Part shown: piece after piece, positions 34,679 through 43,871 of the stretch
Layout: each line of letters starts with the position of its first letter
Numbering within the stretch: position 1 is the first letter of the stretch
Origin: Bacteroidota bacterium
Lineage (GTDB): Bacteria; Bacteroidota; Bacteroidia; Chitinophagales; Chitinophagaceae
Reading direction: 5' to 3'
NCBI GenBank assembly: GCA_026391125.1
Contig: JAPLEO010000102.1
Location: 62,001 to 126,000 of the forward strand
DNA: 64,000 bases
The notes under the pieces: generated by a model
What the model was told of the DNA's origin: nothing
Seen by the model: only the letters and a program-made list of their open reading frames with translations
Databases searched by the model: none
Position numbers and translations under genes: made by a program

Positions 34679-37600
34679 TCACTTAGGGATACTAAAATAA
34701 AATTTACTGCCAAAACCCGGTTTAGACTCTACCCATATGGTACCTTTCAGACGTTCCGCAATTTTTTTACAAATTGCAAGTCCAATTCCAGTACCACTAT
34801 ATTCATTCTTATTATGCAATCTTTGAAAGATGATAAAGATCTTATCGAAAAACTTAGGGTCAATGCCAATGCCATTGTCTTCTACTAAAAAAACCCAATC
34901 ATTAGACTGCTCTATCGCACTTACCTTAACTATTGGATCTCGATCTGAGCTTCTATACTTGAGCGCATTACTGATCAAATTTTGAAGTAGCTGGGAGATG
35001 GAAGTTTTATCAGCATTTACAATTGGCAAGGAATCTACCAATAATGTTGCATTGTACGATTGTAATTTCGTCTTAAAGAGTTCTTTCATCTCTTCTGCTA
35101 TTTCGTTCGTATCTACAGGCATTAAAGTGTACTTAGTACTTGTGATCCTTGAAAAGTGTAATAGATCGTTTATTAAACGCTTCATTCGATTTGCCCCATC
35201 TACTGCAAAACCTATATATTTATTTGCTGTTTCATCTAATTTTGATTCATTTCTTTTTTGTATTAAATCAAGAAATCCTGTTACCATTCTTAGAGGCTCC
35301 TGCAAATCGTGAGAAGTTATATATGCGAATCTCTCAAGCTCTTCATTTGACTTTGCAAGCTCGTCAGCCCTCAATTGCAATTTGTCGTTTAATTCCTTTA
35401 GCAATAATTCGGTTTGAATTTGCATCGTAATATCTCTAGATGCGCCAATCATTCTAACCGGTTCTTTATTTTCATTTCTAGTTAGATAGCCTTTTTCATA
35501 AAAGTTTGCATATGTTTCATCAGCCTTTCTGAAGCGATAATTGCAGGACCAATAAACACGGCTTTTATCTTCAAGAAAAGATTTCATTTCTGCCGTAATC
35601 CGATCTATATCATCTGGATGAATTCTTGTGATCCAATATGCATTAGTACCACTATAAAGATCAGTATTAGAATCGATTAACGACAACGCTCCATCCCCAG
35701 TTCTATAAACTTCTCCCGTTTTAATATTCCAATCCCATATAATATCATTGGTTGCTTTAGTAACGAGATTGTAGCGTTCATTCATTTGCAAGAGTTCCTC
35801 TTCAAAGAGTTTATTCTCAATAATTACTTTTAGAATATTTAACGCTCTTAAAATATTATTCTCTTCATCTATATTGGGGAAACGAATTGCTTTATGATAA
35901 ATGGCAAATGTGCCAAGAACATTTCCAAAGGAATTTATAATTGGATATGACCAACAAGATTGATACCCAGCTTTTAGGGCAAGGGTTTTAAAATTAGTCC
36001 ATCGAGGGTCACTATTGATATCAGACACCAGCACCTTTTGTTTTAAATAAGCTGCAGTTCCGCAGGAACCCACGTTTTCTCCAATAGCTACACCATTAAT
36101 AGAGTTAGCATACTCTTGATTGATGCTTGGTCCAGCCCAATTAAATAAAGCATTACCCTCCAATCTTAACACAGTGCAGGTCATTCCAGGATGCAATTGC
36201 TCAATCCCTGCTAAATAGTAACTGATAGTTTCACTTAGTATAGCATCCTGTTTCGTGTTTCTTTCCAGGACCTCTTTTTCCAGCTGTTCCAATGTAATCA
36301 ATCTCTTCGTCTCTGTTATGTCTTTAAAATAAACAGACAACCCTATTTCAGAAGGATAAGCGCTTACTTCAAATGAAGTATTTAGCGGCTCAAAATAGTC
36401 TTCAAAATGTACCGCTACATTTTCTGTTAATGCTCTAGAATATTCGTGTTTAGAAATGGATTCAATCGCCTCTGGGAACAAATCAAATAAGTATTTACCC
36501 AACATTTCAAAACGAGTTACTTTGAGGAGCCTTTCTGCTTCCTTATTAAAATAGGTTACTTTATATTCTTTATCAATTGTAAAGAACCCATCTGTGATGC
36601 TTTCTAAAATGGTATTTTTCTGGGTATATGCAGATTTTATTTCTTCTTCTATTTTCTTGCGCTCGTTGATCGATCTAAAAAATATGGAGACCCCGTCTTC
36701 TGTAGGATAAAAACTTTCTTCATACCAATTGGATGAGCCATTTAATTGTATTTCAAAATGAACAGGAACTTTTTTTCTAACAGACAATTCGAAATTTTCA
36801 TAAAAAATGCCCTCCATTAAAAAAGGGTATATATCAAAAACATTTTTCCCGATCAGCTCTTCTGATGATTTCTTTAAAAGAACCTGTGCAGGCTTGTTTA
36901 AGTATTGAAAATTAAAATTGCGGTCTAAAGCATAAAAACAATCAGAAATACTTTCCAGAATATTTTCCCTTTCGAGCTCCATTTGCTTTTTCTCGGTGAT
37001 ATCTTTTGCAACTGCAAATATTACATCTTCTTCCGCTATTGGTACTGCAGTCCAAGCAAGCCATTTCATCTCGCCCGACTTAGTAAGAATTCTATTTTCA
37101 TAGTTCACGATATTTTGTTCATTTAGGAAGTTGTCTTTACCATTTGCAAAATTTTCTTCCTTTCCTACATCATAGAAACTAGATATTTCTCTTCTCAGCA
37201 GTTCATACTCTGTATATCCTAATAATTTAGTTACCGCATGATTAACTTTTTTAAAGTACCCATCAAAGCCAATGATGCATAGCAAATCTGGTGACAAATT
37301 GAAAAACCGATTTAGTTCATCATCAGTTCTAGACTTTTGAATACTCGAACCAAACTGCTTACTGATTTTGTTGATTAAATCTGAACTGATCTGCTCAAAA
37401 GTGAAGGGCTTGTGGTTAAAGAAATTGAACATTGCAATGACACGTTCATTATAGAAGATCGGCAAAGTCAAAACACTAGTAAGTCCTGCAAAATCGGCGT
37501 TACTCTTGCTTAAAAATTCAGAATGCTGAATATCGTCAAAATAAAGAATTTTTTTCTCGATCCATGACTTTCCCATTATTCCTCTTCCACGAGAGGAAGA

Positions 37601-38992
37601 CGAAATAGTTGGTGCATCTCTGAATTTTGCGGCTTTTTCATTGCTGGCCCAATTTGCTTTATATAGCATTTTGGTGTCATCAATATTTACTAACCAAGCC
37701 TCGGCATATGCATAACCAAAATATTTACTAATCTTTTCAATACAAATACTTAAAGTCAATTCCAAAGCTTCATTGCTGTTAACTGTTTGTATTAAGTCAT
37801 AAAAAAAAGCTATTTCAATTGCCTCCTTTTTTCGTTCAGTAATATTTCTTTGTATGGATATCCAATGCGTAAAATGGCCAGTTTCATTTGCAAGTGGCAT
37901 TACTGAAATATTAGACCAATACGTTTCACCATTTTTTTTATAGTTAAGAATTTCGATTTCGCAAGGCTCCCATTTTCTCATGGATTCTTTTAATCGAACC
38001 AATTCAGCTTTATTTGTAAGTGGACCCTGCAGGATTCTAGGTGTTTTTCCAATAATTTCTTCGTAGGTATACCCAGTAAGTTTTGTAAATGCCTCATTTA
38101 CAAATAATATCCTTGGTCCGATACCATCGATAGGCATAGTTTCCGTAATAACAACAACTTCTGAGGAATTTGTAATGACAGATTTGAACAATTTGAGCTG
38201 CTGTTCTTCCTTTTTTTGAGAAGTAATATCCTGCATGGCGCCAATCATCCTTATGCCCTTTCCATTGACATTTCTTACTACAAGACCTTTGTTTCGAACA
38301 AAAGCAATATCTCCGTTCGCCTTCATGAAACGATACTCTTCCGACCAATTATTATTTTTTCCTTTGATTAAGGCATTAATGCTATTTAAAATTCTTGGAC
38401 GATCTTCTTCATGGATATGTTCATACCATAAAACGATATCACCTTTATTTTCTTCGCTTTTATATCCAAATAGTTTTTCAAATCCCTCTCCCCAATACAG
38501 TTCATCATCTTCTAAATTCAAATCCCAGATAGCATCAAATGTTGCCTGAGTTACATACTCATATCTTTCATGGCTATCCTGAAGGTCTTTCTGCGCTTTT
38601 TTCTTTTCCGTAATATTTTTAGCATAAACTGAAATCCCTATTTGCTCTTCATTTTCCTTAATAATGGGATTCAATGAAATATCATAATAATTGAGTATTC
38701 CATTTCTTGATAATTCCTTTTCAAGAGAATAGTGTTCACCATTTCTAGCATTCGAGATGAGATTATTAATTATATCCTGATCTGTCCCAGAAAATAAATC
38801 AAAAATTAGGACGCCCATTACAGGGGCATGTCCAAATAAATCAATGCATAGTTTTGTAAATGCAATATTGAAATTGATCAATTTTAAATTCATGTCGAAC
38901 GAAAAAACAATATCCGGCATGTTGTTAATCAAGGCGAAAAAATCAGCTCTTTGATTTTCTTCCTTGTCTTGCAAATTCAATAATGGATCCAT
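34679..38992 (-). CDS. Large soluble histidine kinase with seven PAS and two GAF domains
   Basis: The ATG at 38992 is the first sensible start (an upstream TTG would add 11 residues). The 1437-residue protein has no membrane span. Its order is PAS (about 17-130), PAS_3 (about 138-255), LOV-like PAS (about 264-385), GAF (about 390-550), three PAS (about 555-900), GAF (about 910-1065), PAS_3 (about 1070-1190), HisKA with FAYITSHDLQEPLRM (about 1225), and HATPase_c (LLQNLISNALKY, VEDNGIGID, GTGIGLAICKK). HxxQEPL is typical of the phytochrome-like class. It has no receiver of its own, so it must pass phosphate on; the two receiver-containing kinases that follow in the same operon are the obvious partners. 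Confidence 0.9.
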   Translation of the reverse strand: MDPLLNLQDKEENQRADFFALINNMPDIVFSFDMNLKLINFNIAFTKLCIDLFGHAPVMGVLIFDLFSGTDQDIINNLISNARNGEHYSLEKELSRNGILNYYDISLNPIIKENEEQIGISVYAKNITEKKKAQKDLQDSHERYEYVTQATFDAIWDLNLEDDELYWGEGFEKLFGYKSEENKGDIVLWYEHIHEEDRPRILNSINALIKGKNNNWSEEYRFMKANGDIAFVRNKGLVVRNVNGKGIRMIGAMQDITSQKKEEQQLKLFKSVITNSSEVVVITETMPIDGIGPRILFVNEAFTKLTGYTYEEIIGKTPRILQGPLTNKAELVRLKESMRKWEPCEIEILNYKKNGETYWSNISVMPLANETGHFTHWISIQRNITERKKEAIEIAFFYDLIQTVNSNEALELTLSICIEKISKYFGYAYAEAWLVNIDDTKMLYKANWASNEKAAKFRDAPTISSSSRGRGIMGKSWIEKKILYFDDIQHSEFLSKSNADFAGLTSVLTLPIFYNERVIAMFNFFNHKPFTFEQISSDLINKISKQFGSSIQKSRTDDELNRFFNLSPDLLCIIGFDGYFKKVNHAVTKLLGYTEYELLRREISSFYDVGKEENFANGKDNFLNEQNIVNYENRILTKSGEMKWLAWTAVPIAEEDVIFAVAKDITEKKQMELERENILESISDCFYALDRNFNFQYLNKPAQVLLKKSSEELIGKNVFDIYPFLMEGIFYENFELSVRKKVPVHFEIQLNGSSNWYEESFYPTEDGVSIFFRSINERKKIEEEIKSAYTQKNTILESITDGFFTIDKEYKVTYFNKEAERLLKVTRFEMLGKYLFDLFPEAIESISKHEYSRALTENVAVHFEDYFEPLNTSFEVSAYPSEIGLSVYFKDITETKRLITLEQLEKEVLERNTKQDAILSETISYYLAGIEQLHPGMTCTVLRLEGNALFNWAGPSINQEYANSINGVAIGENVGSCGTAAYLKQKVLVSDINSDPRWTNFKTLALKAGYQSCWSYPIINSFGNVLGTFAIYHKAIRFPNIDEENNILRALNILKVIIENKLFEEELLQMNERYNLVTKATNDIIWDWNIKTGEVYRTGDGALSLIDSNTDLYSGTNAYWITRIHPDDIDRITAEMKSFLEDKSRVYWSCNYRFRKADETYANFYEKGYLTRNENKEPVRMIGASRDITMQIQTELLLKELNDKLQLRADELAKSNEELERFAYITSHDLQEPLRMVTGFLDLIQKRNESKLDETANKYIGFAVDGANRMKRLINDLLHFSRITSTKYTLMPVDTNEIAEEMKELFKTKLQSYNATLLVDSLPIVNADKTSISQLLQNLISNALKYRSSDRDPIVKVSAIEQSNDWVFLVEDNGIGIDPKFFDKIFIIFQRLHNKNEYSGTGIGLAICKKIAERLKGTIWVESKPGFGSKFYFSIPK

Positions 38993-39207
38993 TGGGTAAA
39001 TTTCAATCTTTAATTGAATTATCAATAGGCTCTATACAATTAGGAGTGGGCGAAAGGAATAGGCCATTTAACTACTATAAATATACAGAAAATTTGAGGT
39101 ATGTGGCCTAAATAGACTGAAATCAGCGGTTCTTAACGATTTAAAAAGTAAAACCTAGTGCTATAAAATAATCGTCAATAACAAATTGCCTTTTTACAAA
39201 ATAAGGA

Positions 39208-41253
39208 CTACAATTTACAAGACTTTGCATACTGTTCTGCGGCTATAGCTGAGCCTAAATCTTTTGCGGTTGTCAAATCTAAACAAGCACCTGTTTTATC
39301 TAGTAATGCCAATTTTGCCATTCCTCTATTATAAAATGCGTTGGCAGATTTCGGGTTTAATTCTATGGCTTTATTATAATCTAACATAGCAGCTGAATTA
39401 AGCTTTAAATTCGACTTAGCGACTGCTCGATTTAAATATATATCTGAAACAGAAGGATTTTGCCTAATCGCTTGATCAAAATCCGAAAGTGCTTGCTGAT
39501 AATCTTTCAAATTCATTTTTACTAAGCCCCGATTATAATAGAGGTTTTCTATTTGCGGATTCAAACTAACGGCTTTATTATAATCCGCTAGTGCTGCATA
39601 ATAATCTAATTGATAGTTTTTAATCACACCACGATTAAAATAGAGGTCGGCATTAGACGGACTCAATTCAAGAGCTTTATTGATATCCAATAACGCGTCT
39701 GAATATTTTTTCATCCCAATTTTTTCCAATCCTCTGTTAAAATAGGCATTGGTATTACTAGGATTCAATTCGATTGATTTTGAATAATCTTGAATGGCCC
39801 CTAAAGTGTCTTTTAGATTTGATTTAACTACTGCCCTGCTAAAATACATCGTAGCATTTTTCGGACTTAATTCAATGGCTTTATCATAATCTTTTAAAGC
39901 CTCTGAATTCTGATGAAGATTAGCCTTGGATATTGCTCTATTAAAATAAATGTCGGCATTAGAAGGGTTCTGCATAATCGCTTGATCGAAATCCTTAATA
40001 GCTCCAGGATGATCATTCAAATTAGCCCGTGCAATTCCCCTACTAAAGAACAAATTATTGGTAGCTGGATTTAATTCAATAGCCTTATTATAATCTTTTA
40101 ATGCGCCATTATAGTCTTTCAAAACAACTTTTGAAACACCCCTGCTGAAATATATATCTGCATTTGAACCATTCTGTTCAATGGCTTTACTAAAGTCAAT
40201 GATTGATCCAGAATAATCACCGAGACCTGCTTTTTCTATTCCCCGATTAAAAAAAACGTTGGGTGTATTTGGATTTAAAGCGATTGTCTTATTATAATCC
40301 TGTAATGCCCCTTGTGGATCTTTTAGATAACTTTTTACAATTGCTCTATTAAAATATATATCAGCATTCCCGGGGTTTTGTTCAATGGCTTTATTATAAT
40401 CTAACAATGCGCTTTTATAATCTTTTAAATGCCCTTTCTCTATCCCCCTGTTAAAAAAAGCATTTGTTGTGGATGGATTTAGTTCGATTGCTTTGGTATA
40501 ATCTTTTATGGCAGATACAGGATCATTCATATATCCTCTGGTAAGTCCCCTGTTAAAATATAGCTCGGCTTTGTTGGGTGCCAAAGAAATGGCCTTATTA
40601 AAATCAATGATTGCGGCTTGATAATTATTTAAACCAATATATGCGAATGCCCTATTTGTATAGATATCAGCATTAGAGCTATCTATTTTAATTGCTTTAT
40701 TGTAATCGAGAATTGCAGCTGTATAATCTTTTAAATAGCCCTTTTCAATTCCTCGGTTAAAGAAAATGTTTTCGGTATTTGGATCTAATGCAATTGTTTT
40801 ATTAAAATCTGCAATAGCCCCTAGATGGTCATTCATCGCAGACTTTGCTAAACCTCGTTTGAAATATATATCAGGATTGTCTTGATCGTTCTCTAAAGCA
40901 ATTGAAAAATCTTGAATAGCTCCTTTATTATCATTGATCGCTGCTTTTTCTATTGCCCTGTTGTAATGTACATTGGGCATAGTAGGAATAATTGTCAAAG
41001 CCTTTGTATAATCTTGGATTGAACCAATATGATCATTTGCCATGCTTTTGCAATAGGCACGACTAAAATAAATGTCTGCATTATTGGGTTCGATAGCAAG
41101 CGCTTTTGTGTATTCCCTTATGGCAGCTTTGTAATCTTTCTGCTCAAGTTTTTCATTTCCACTAGCAAAATAGTCAATTGTGGTTTGCGCACACAGACCC
41201 TGAGCTAAAAAAACAAAACACGTAAAGGATATAAAAAAAGCTATTTTTTTCAC
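39208..41253 (-). CDS. Secreted 19-unit TPR protein, GTG start
   Basis: The start is taken as the GTG at 41253, giving MKKIAFFISFTCFVFLAQG, a signal peptide ending CAQ; a TTG one codon upstream is the only alternative, and there is no ATG. The 681-residue protein is almost wholly TPR repeats of exactly 34 residues (for example FFNRGIEKGHLKDYKSALLD), 18 complete units plus a divergent C-terminal one. TPR solenoids are protein-binding platforms. The protein is exported and has no catalytic motif, so it may organise other envelope proteins. It is separated by 215 bp from the kinase operon, and by 75 bp from the response regulator gene transcribed in the same direction. Confidence 0.88.
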   Translation of the reverse strand: MKKIAFFISFTCFVFLAQGLCAQTTIDYFASGNEKLEQKDYKAAIREYTKALAIEPNNADIYFSRAYCKSMANDHIGSIQDYTKALTIIPTMPNVHYNRAIEKAAINDNKGAIQDFSIALENDQDNPDIYFKRGLAKSAMNDHLGAIADFNKTIALDPNTENIFFNRGIEKGYLKDYTAAILDYNKAIKIDSSNADIYTNRAFAYIGLNNYQAAIIDFNKAISLAPNKAELYFNRGLTRGYMNDPVSAIKDYTKAIELNPSTTNAFFNRGIEKGHLKDYKSALLDYNKAIEQNPGNADIYFNRAIVKSYLKDPQGALQDYNKTIALNPNTPNVFFNRGIEKAGLGDYSGSIIDFSKAIEQNGSNADIYFSRGVSKVVLKDYNGALKDYNKAIELNPATNNLFFSRGIARANLNDHPGAIKDFDQAIMQNPSNADIYFNRAISKANLHQNSEALKDYDKAIELSPKNATMYFSRAVVKSNLKDTLGAIQDYSKSIELNPSNTNAYFNRGLEKIGMKKYSDALLDINKALELSPSNADLYFNRGVIKNYQLDYYAALADYNKAVSLNPQIENLYYNRGLVKMNLKDYQQALSDFDQAIRQNPSVSDIYLNRAVAKSNLKLNSAAMLDYNKAIELNPKSANAFYNRGMAKLALLDKTGACLDLTTAKDLGSAIAAEQYAKSCKL
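39340..41175 (-). repeat. Eighteen 102-bp TPR repeat units with a two-unit superperiod
   Basis: The 18 full units are each 34 codons without gaps. Unit ends alternate between ...NAD-type and ...xxN-type, so that units after NAD start IYFxRA and units after xxN start xFFNRGIEKG. The alternation slips at units 6/7 and 13/14. This indicates growth by duplication of 204-bp blocks. Confidence 0.85.
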
Positions 41254-41331
41254 CAATTATATTTTATATCAAAAATTAGGGATATTCTTTACAAAGATAT
41301 AAAGTCTATTGAAGCATTGATAATTTGCTTG

Positions 41332-41724
41332 TTAAGATAGGAAGATTTTGGAAAGTGACTGATTAGTTAGCGGCTTGCTGATATAATCTGTGACAGAACT
41401 GAATGTTTTTGCCTTTTCCAAGTCTCTTGGATCGATAGAAGAGGTATGCATCACAACTTTACAGTTTTTGCATATAGTTGTGGGTAACCGATCAAATGCC
41501 TCTAAAAACTCCCAACCATCCATAACAGGCATATTTATATCTAGTAATATCAGTAGTGGTAAGTTTGAATTTGGTGATTCAGCCAACTTTTTTAATTCGT
41601 CTAAGGCGTCAGTAGCCCTTTCAAAAGCCTGAACATTCTTGTCAGGAAAGGATTCTCTTATGATTTCTTGGTTAAGAAAATTAACCAGTCCGTCATCGTC
41701 AATTAAAAAAATATCTTTTATCAA
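41332..41724 (-). CDS. Single-domain response regulator (CheY-like), TTG start
   Basis: This 130-residue protein is one receiver domain: acidic pocket LIDDDG (9-11), phospho-acceptor Asp62 in LLDINMPVMDGWEF, hydroxyl residue in MHTSS, and the conserved lysine in ISKPL. The first in-frame candidate is a TTG at 41724 directly before IKDIFLIDDD; no ATG is available at a suitable distance. With no output domain it acts by protein contact or as a phosphate shuttle. The long loop between helix 2 and strand 3 (SPNSNLP) is typical of Bacteroidota CheY-like relays. It is flanked by the TPR gene and the acyltransferase. It closely resembles the regulator at 43449-43871 (shared LDINMPVMDGWEFLE). Confidence 0.9.
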   Translation of the reverse strand: MIKDIFLIDDDGLVNFLNQEIIRESFPDKNVQAFERATDALDELKKLAESPNSNLPLLILLDINMPVMDGWEFLEAFDRLPTTICKNCKVVMHTSSIDPRDLEKAKTFSSVTDYISKPLTNQSLSKIFLS

Positions 41725-41920
41725 TTCAGCAATTTTGGTCTCAATGATTTCTGGTCTACTTCAACATTTCCTATTCCAATTAAAAGTAGTCAATGATTCA
41801 TTCAAAAAAAAATTAAACCATACTTAAATATAATGTCAATAAATAGAATGAAATGTTGAAGTTCAGCTGGTAAAGCAGTAAAAAAATATTAAAAATTGGG
41901 AAGTAACTTTAATAAAAGAA

Positions 41921-43111
41921 CTATTTCGCAAACAAGGCATAACGCCTTGCCAATACATCATTAACTTTTTGATAATGATTACTAATTGTAGGTTGCATAT
42001 TTTTTCCTACTCCTTTTTTAGCACTGCCCCTGCCACCAGTAAACAAGGAGTAAAATGATGGTAAAAATTCACTAACTATCACATCCAGTCCAACACAAAA
42101 TGCAATAACTACTACTGGTAGCGTGAAGAAAGAAAATAAGTGTGATAAAGGAATAAATTTAAATAAATTCAAATAGGGATCGATCAAGAAAGTAATTAAT
42201 GGTGCGTGAAAAGCATAAATGAAGAAAAACTTAGGTGCAAAGAATATGTACCATTTTTTATTGCTACAATACTGCACTAGTGAATCAATTCCATACCAGA
42301 CTAAAATAACGCCAAAAACTGCTGTTACGTCGTATAAAAAACGTACAAAAAATACTGCAGATTCTCCAAAAATTACATTGCCTTTAAAAGCAACGATTGT
42401 TTTTAGTAGTGCAGAACCAAAAAACAAATACATGAATTTTGTTCTAGAAAACCACTTAGGGGCTTTATCAATATTTATCTTTTCTTGAACAATATATACA
42501 CCCAAAACAAAGTAAAAACTAAATCGAATCATTCTAAGTCCACCATCATTATCTGCAACAGCCCATAAAATAAAGAGCGCTCCTAAAAACAAATAAGGAA
42601 ACCGATTTAAGATAATTTTGATCAATGGAAATAAAAGCGTCAAAGTAAAAACCGATTTTAAATACCATAACTGAAAAGGAAGGGGCGAAACAAATAATCG
42701 GTACACAAAATCATTTAAACTGTAATCAGCAATTTTTTTACCCCAAACCCCAAATTCTGATGACGCATAAAAAAATTGCTCAATGGCGAAGCATAATAAT
42801 AAACTTGTAGCTGCAATTAAAAGAAATGGCAAGATCAAAGTCTGCATTTTCTTAACAATCATGTCTACATAAGAAGTTATACTACTCTGTGCCAACAAAA
42901 ATCCAGAAATAGTCATCAACAATGGGATGCGAAAACGCAAAACTGCATTTGCAATAAAAAATTCTACAAAATTCGTAAAGGTTGGATCGTTAAGCTGTAA
43001 TTGATTGGGACTTAATACACGATTATTTAAATTATAGCCATGTATCACAACAAGTAACATCATACAGAAGATGTATAGGAACTTGATCTTTTGGCTAACT
43101 AATTTTGTCAT
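41921..43111 (-). CDS. Acyltransferase 3-family membrane protein
   Basis: This 396-residue protein has about ten membrane spans and the acyltransferase_3 plan, with an early histidine in VVIHGYNLNNR and the loop RFRIPLLMTISGFLLAQSS near the N-terminus. Family members move acetyl or other acyl groups onto sugars of the cell surface (O-antigen, exopolysaccharide, glucans), working at the inner membrane. The C-terminus (from about 345) is a basic, glycine-rich tail, probably cytoplasmic. The target glycan is unknown. A 196-bp gap separates it from the response regulator on the same strand, and 337 bp separate it from the divergent second regulator. Confidence 0.85.
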   Translation of the reverse strand: MTKLVSQKIKFLYIFCMMLLVVIHGYNLNNRVLSPNQLQLNDPTFTNFVEFFIANAVLRFRIPLLMTISGFLLAQSSITSYVDMIVKKMQTLILPFLLIAATSLLLCFAIEQFFYASSEFGVWGKKIADYSLNDFVYRLFVSPLPFQLWYLKSVFTLTLLFPLIKIILNRFPYLFLGALFILWAVADNDGGLRMIRFSFYFVLGVYIVQEKINIDKAPKWFSRTKFMYLFFGSALLKTIVAFKGNVIFGESAVFFVRFLYDVTAVFGVILVWYGIDSLVQYCSNKKWYIFFAPKFFFIYAFHAPLITFLIDPYLNLFKFIPLSHLFSFFTLPVVVIAFCVGLDVIVSEFLPSFYSLFTGGRGSAKKGVGKNMQPTISNHYQKVNDVLARRYALFAK

Positions 43112-43448
43112 TACGGCAGTATTGTAATTTAATATACAACAAAAAGAAATCCAAAAATTAATTTATTGATTTTAAACTAATTATACAAACATATAAAATA
43201 ATATGTTTTCCCAATTTAGATATTACTTCCCAATATGAGACAAATAGCTAAGCCTTTTTCAACAAAACATCTAAACACAATCCTTGTTCATATCGCTCTT
43301 AAATCGTTAAATAAAGATACCAAAAAGTTGACTTGAAAACTTGATAATTGTCATGCTACTCAACAGCCAATATCTTCTTAAGCTTGATGATTTCGCTTTA
43401 TATAAAAAAAAAGGGAGTACATTTATATAACCTTTAAGCAGGAATTGT
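43112..43448. other. Divergent intergenic gap without a gene
   Basis: This 337-bp AT-rich stretch separates the acyltransferase gene from the plus-strand response regulator. I see no open frame of note, no strong hairpin and no copy of the 18-bp motif. It presumably holds the two promoters. Confidence 0.5.
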
Positions 43449-43871
43449 ATGATTCAACTTGCGATGTGTATAGACGACGATCCGATTGTGTTAATGTTAA
43501 ACGATTTGATTTTAAGGGAGCAATTATTTTGCCAAACCCTTATTAAAATAGACAAAGCTGAACTCGGATTAGATTATTTTGAAGCACAGGCTAAACTACC
43601 CACAGAAAATCAATTATTACCCGCACTCATTTTCCTTGACATCAATATGCCAGTAATGGATGGATGGGAATTTTTGGAGGAATTCACCAAACGATTTCAA
43701 CAATTTCATGATCAAATAAAAGTGATCATCCTTTCTTCAAGTGTTAACCCTGCTGATTTAGAAATGGCTGAACATCATCCCCTAGTCATCGGATTTATGC
43801 CGAAACCTTTGGGAGAATTGGAATTGACCAACTTAAAAAGCCACCCCACTCTTTTAAAATATTTTAACTAG
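43449..43871 (+). CDS. Single-domain response regulator (CheY-like)
   Basis: This 140-residue protein is one receiver domain with acidic residues CIDDDP (9-11), phospho-acceptor Asp64 (FLDINMPVMDGWEFLEE), hydroxyls in ILSSSV, and the lysine in MPKPLG. It resembles the minus-strand regulator at 41332-41724 in the LDINMPVMDGWEF block, and both belong to the Bacteroidota relay group with an extended loop before strand 3. There is no output domain. It ends 1 bp before the convergent esterase-fusion gene, so transcription from the two sides must collide or terminate inside coding sequence. Confidence 0.9.
   Translation: MIQLAMCIDDDPIVLMLNDLILREQLFCQTLIKIDKAELGLDYFEAQAKLPTENQLLPALIFLDINMPVMDGWEFLEEFTKRFQQFHDQIKVIILSSSVNPADLEMAEHHPLVIGFMPKPLGELELTNLKSHPTLLKYFN

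Noticed and set aside
39340..41175. Regular 102-bp repeats as a possible CRISPR or non-coding satellite
   Set aside because: The repeats keep one reading frame and encode TPR units with conserved helices, so they are protein repeats.
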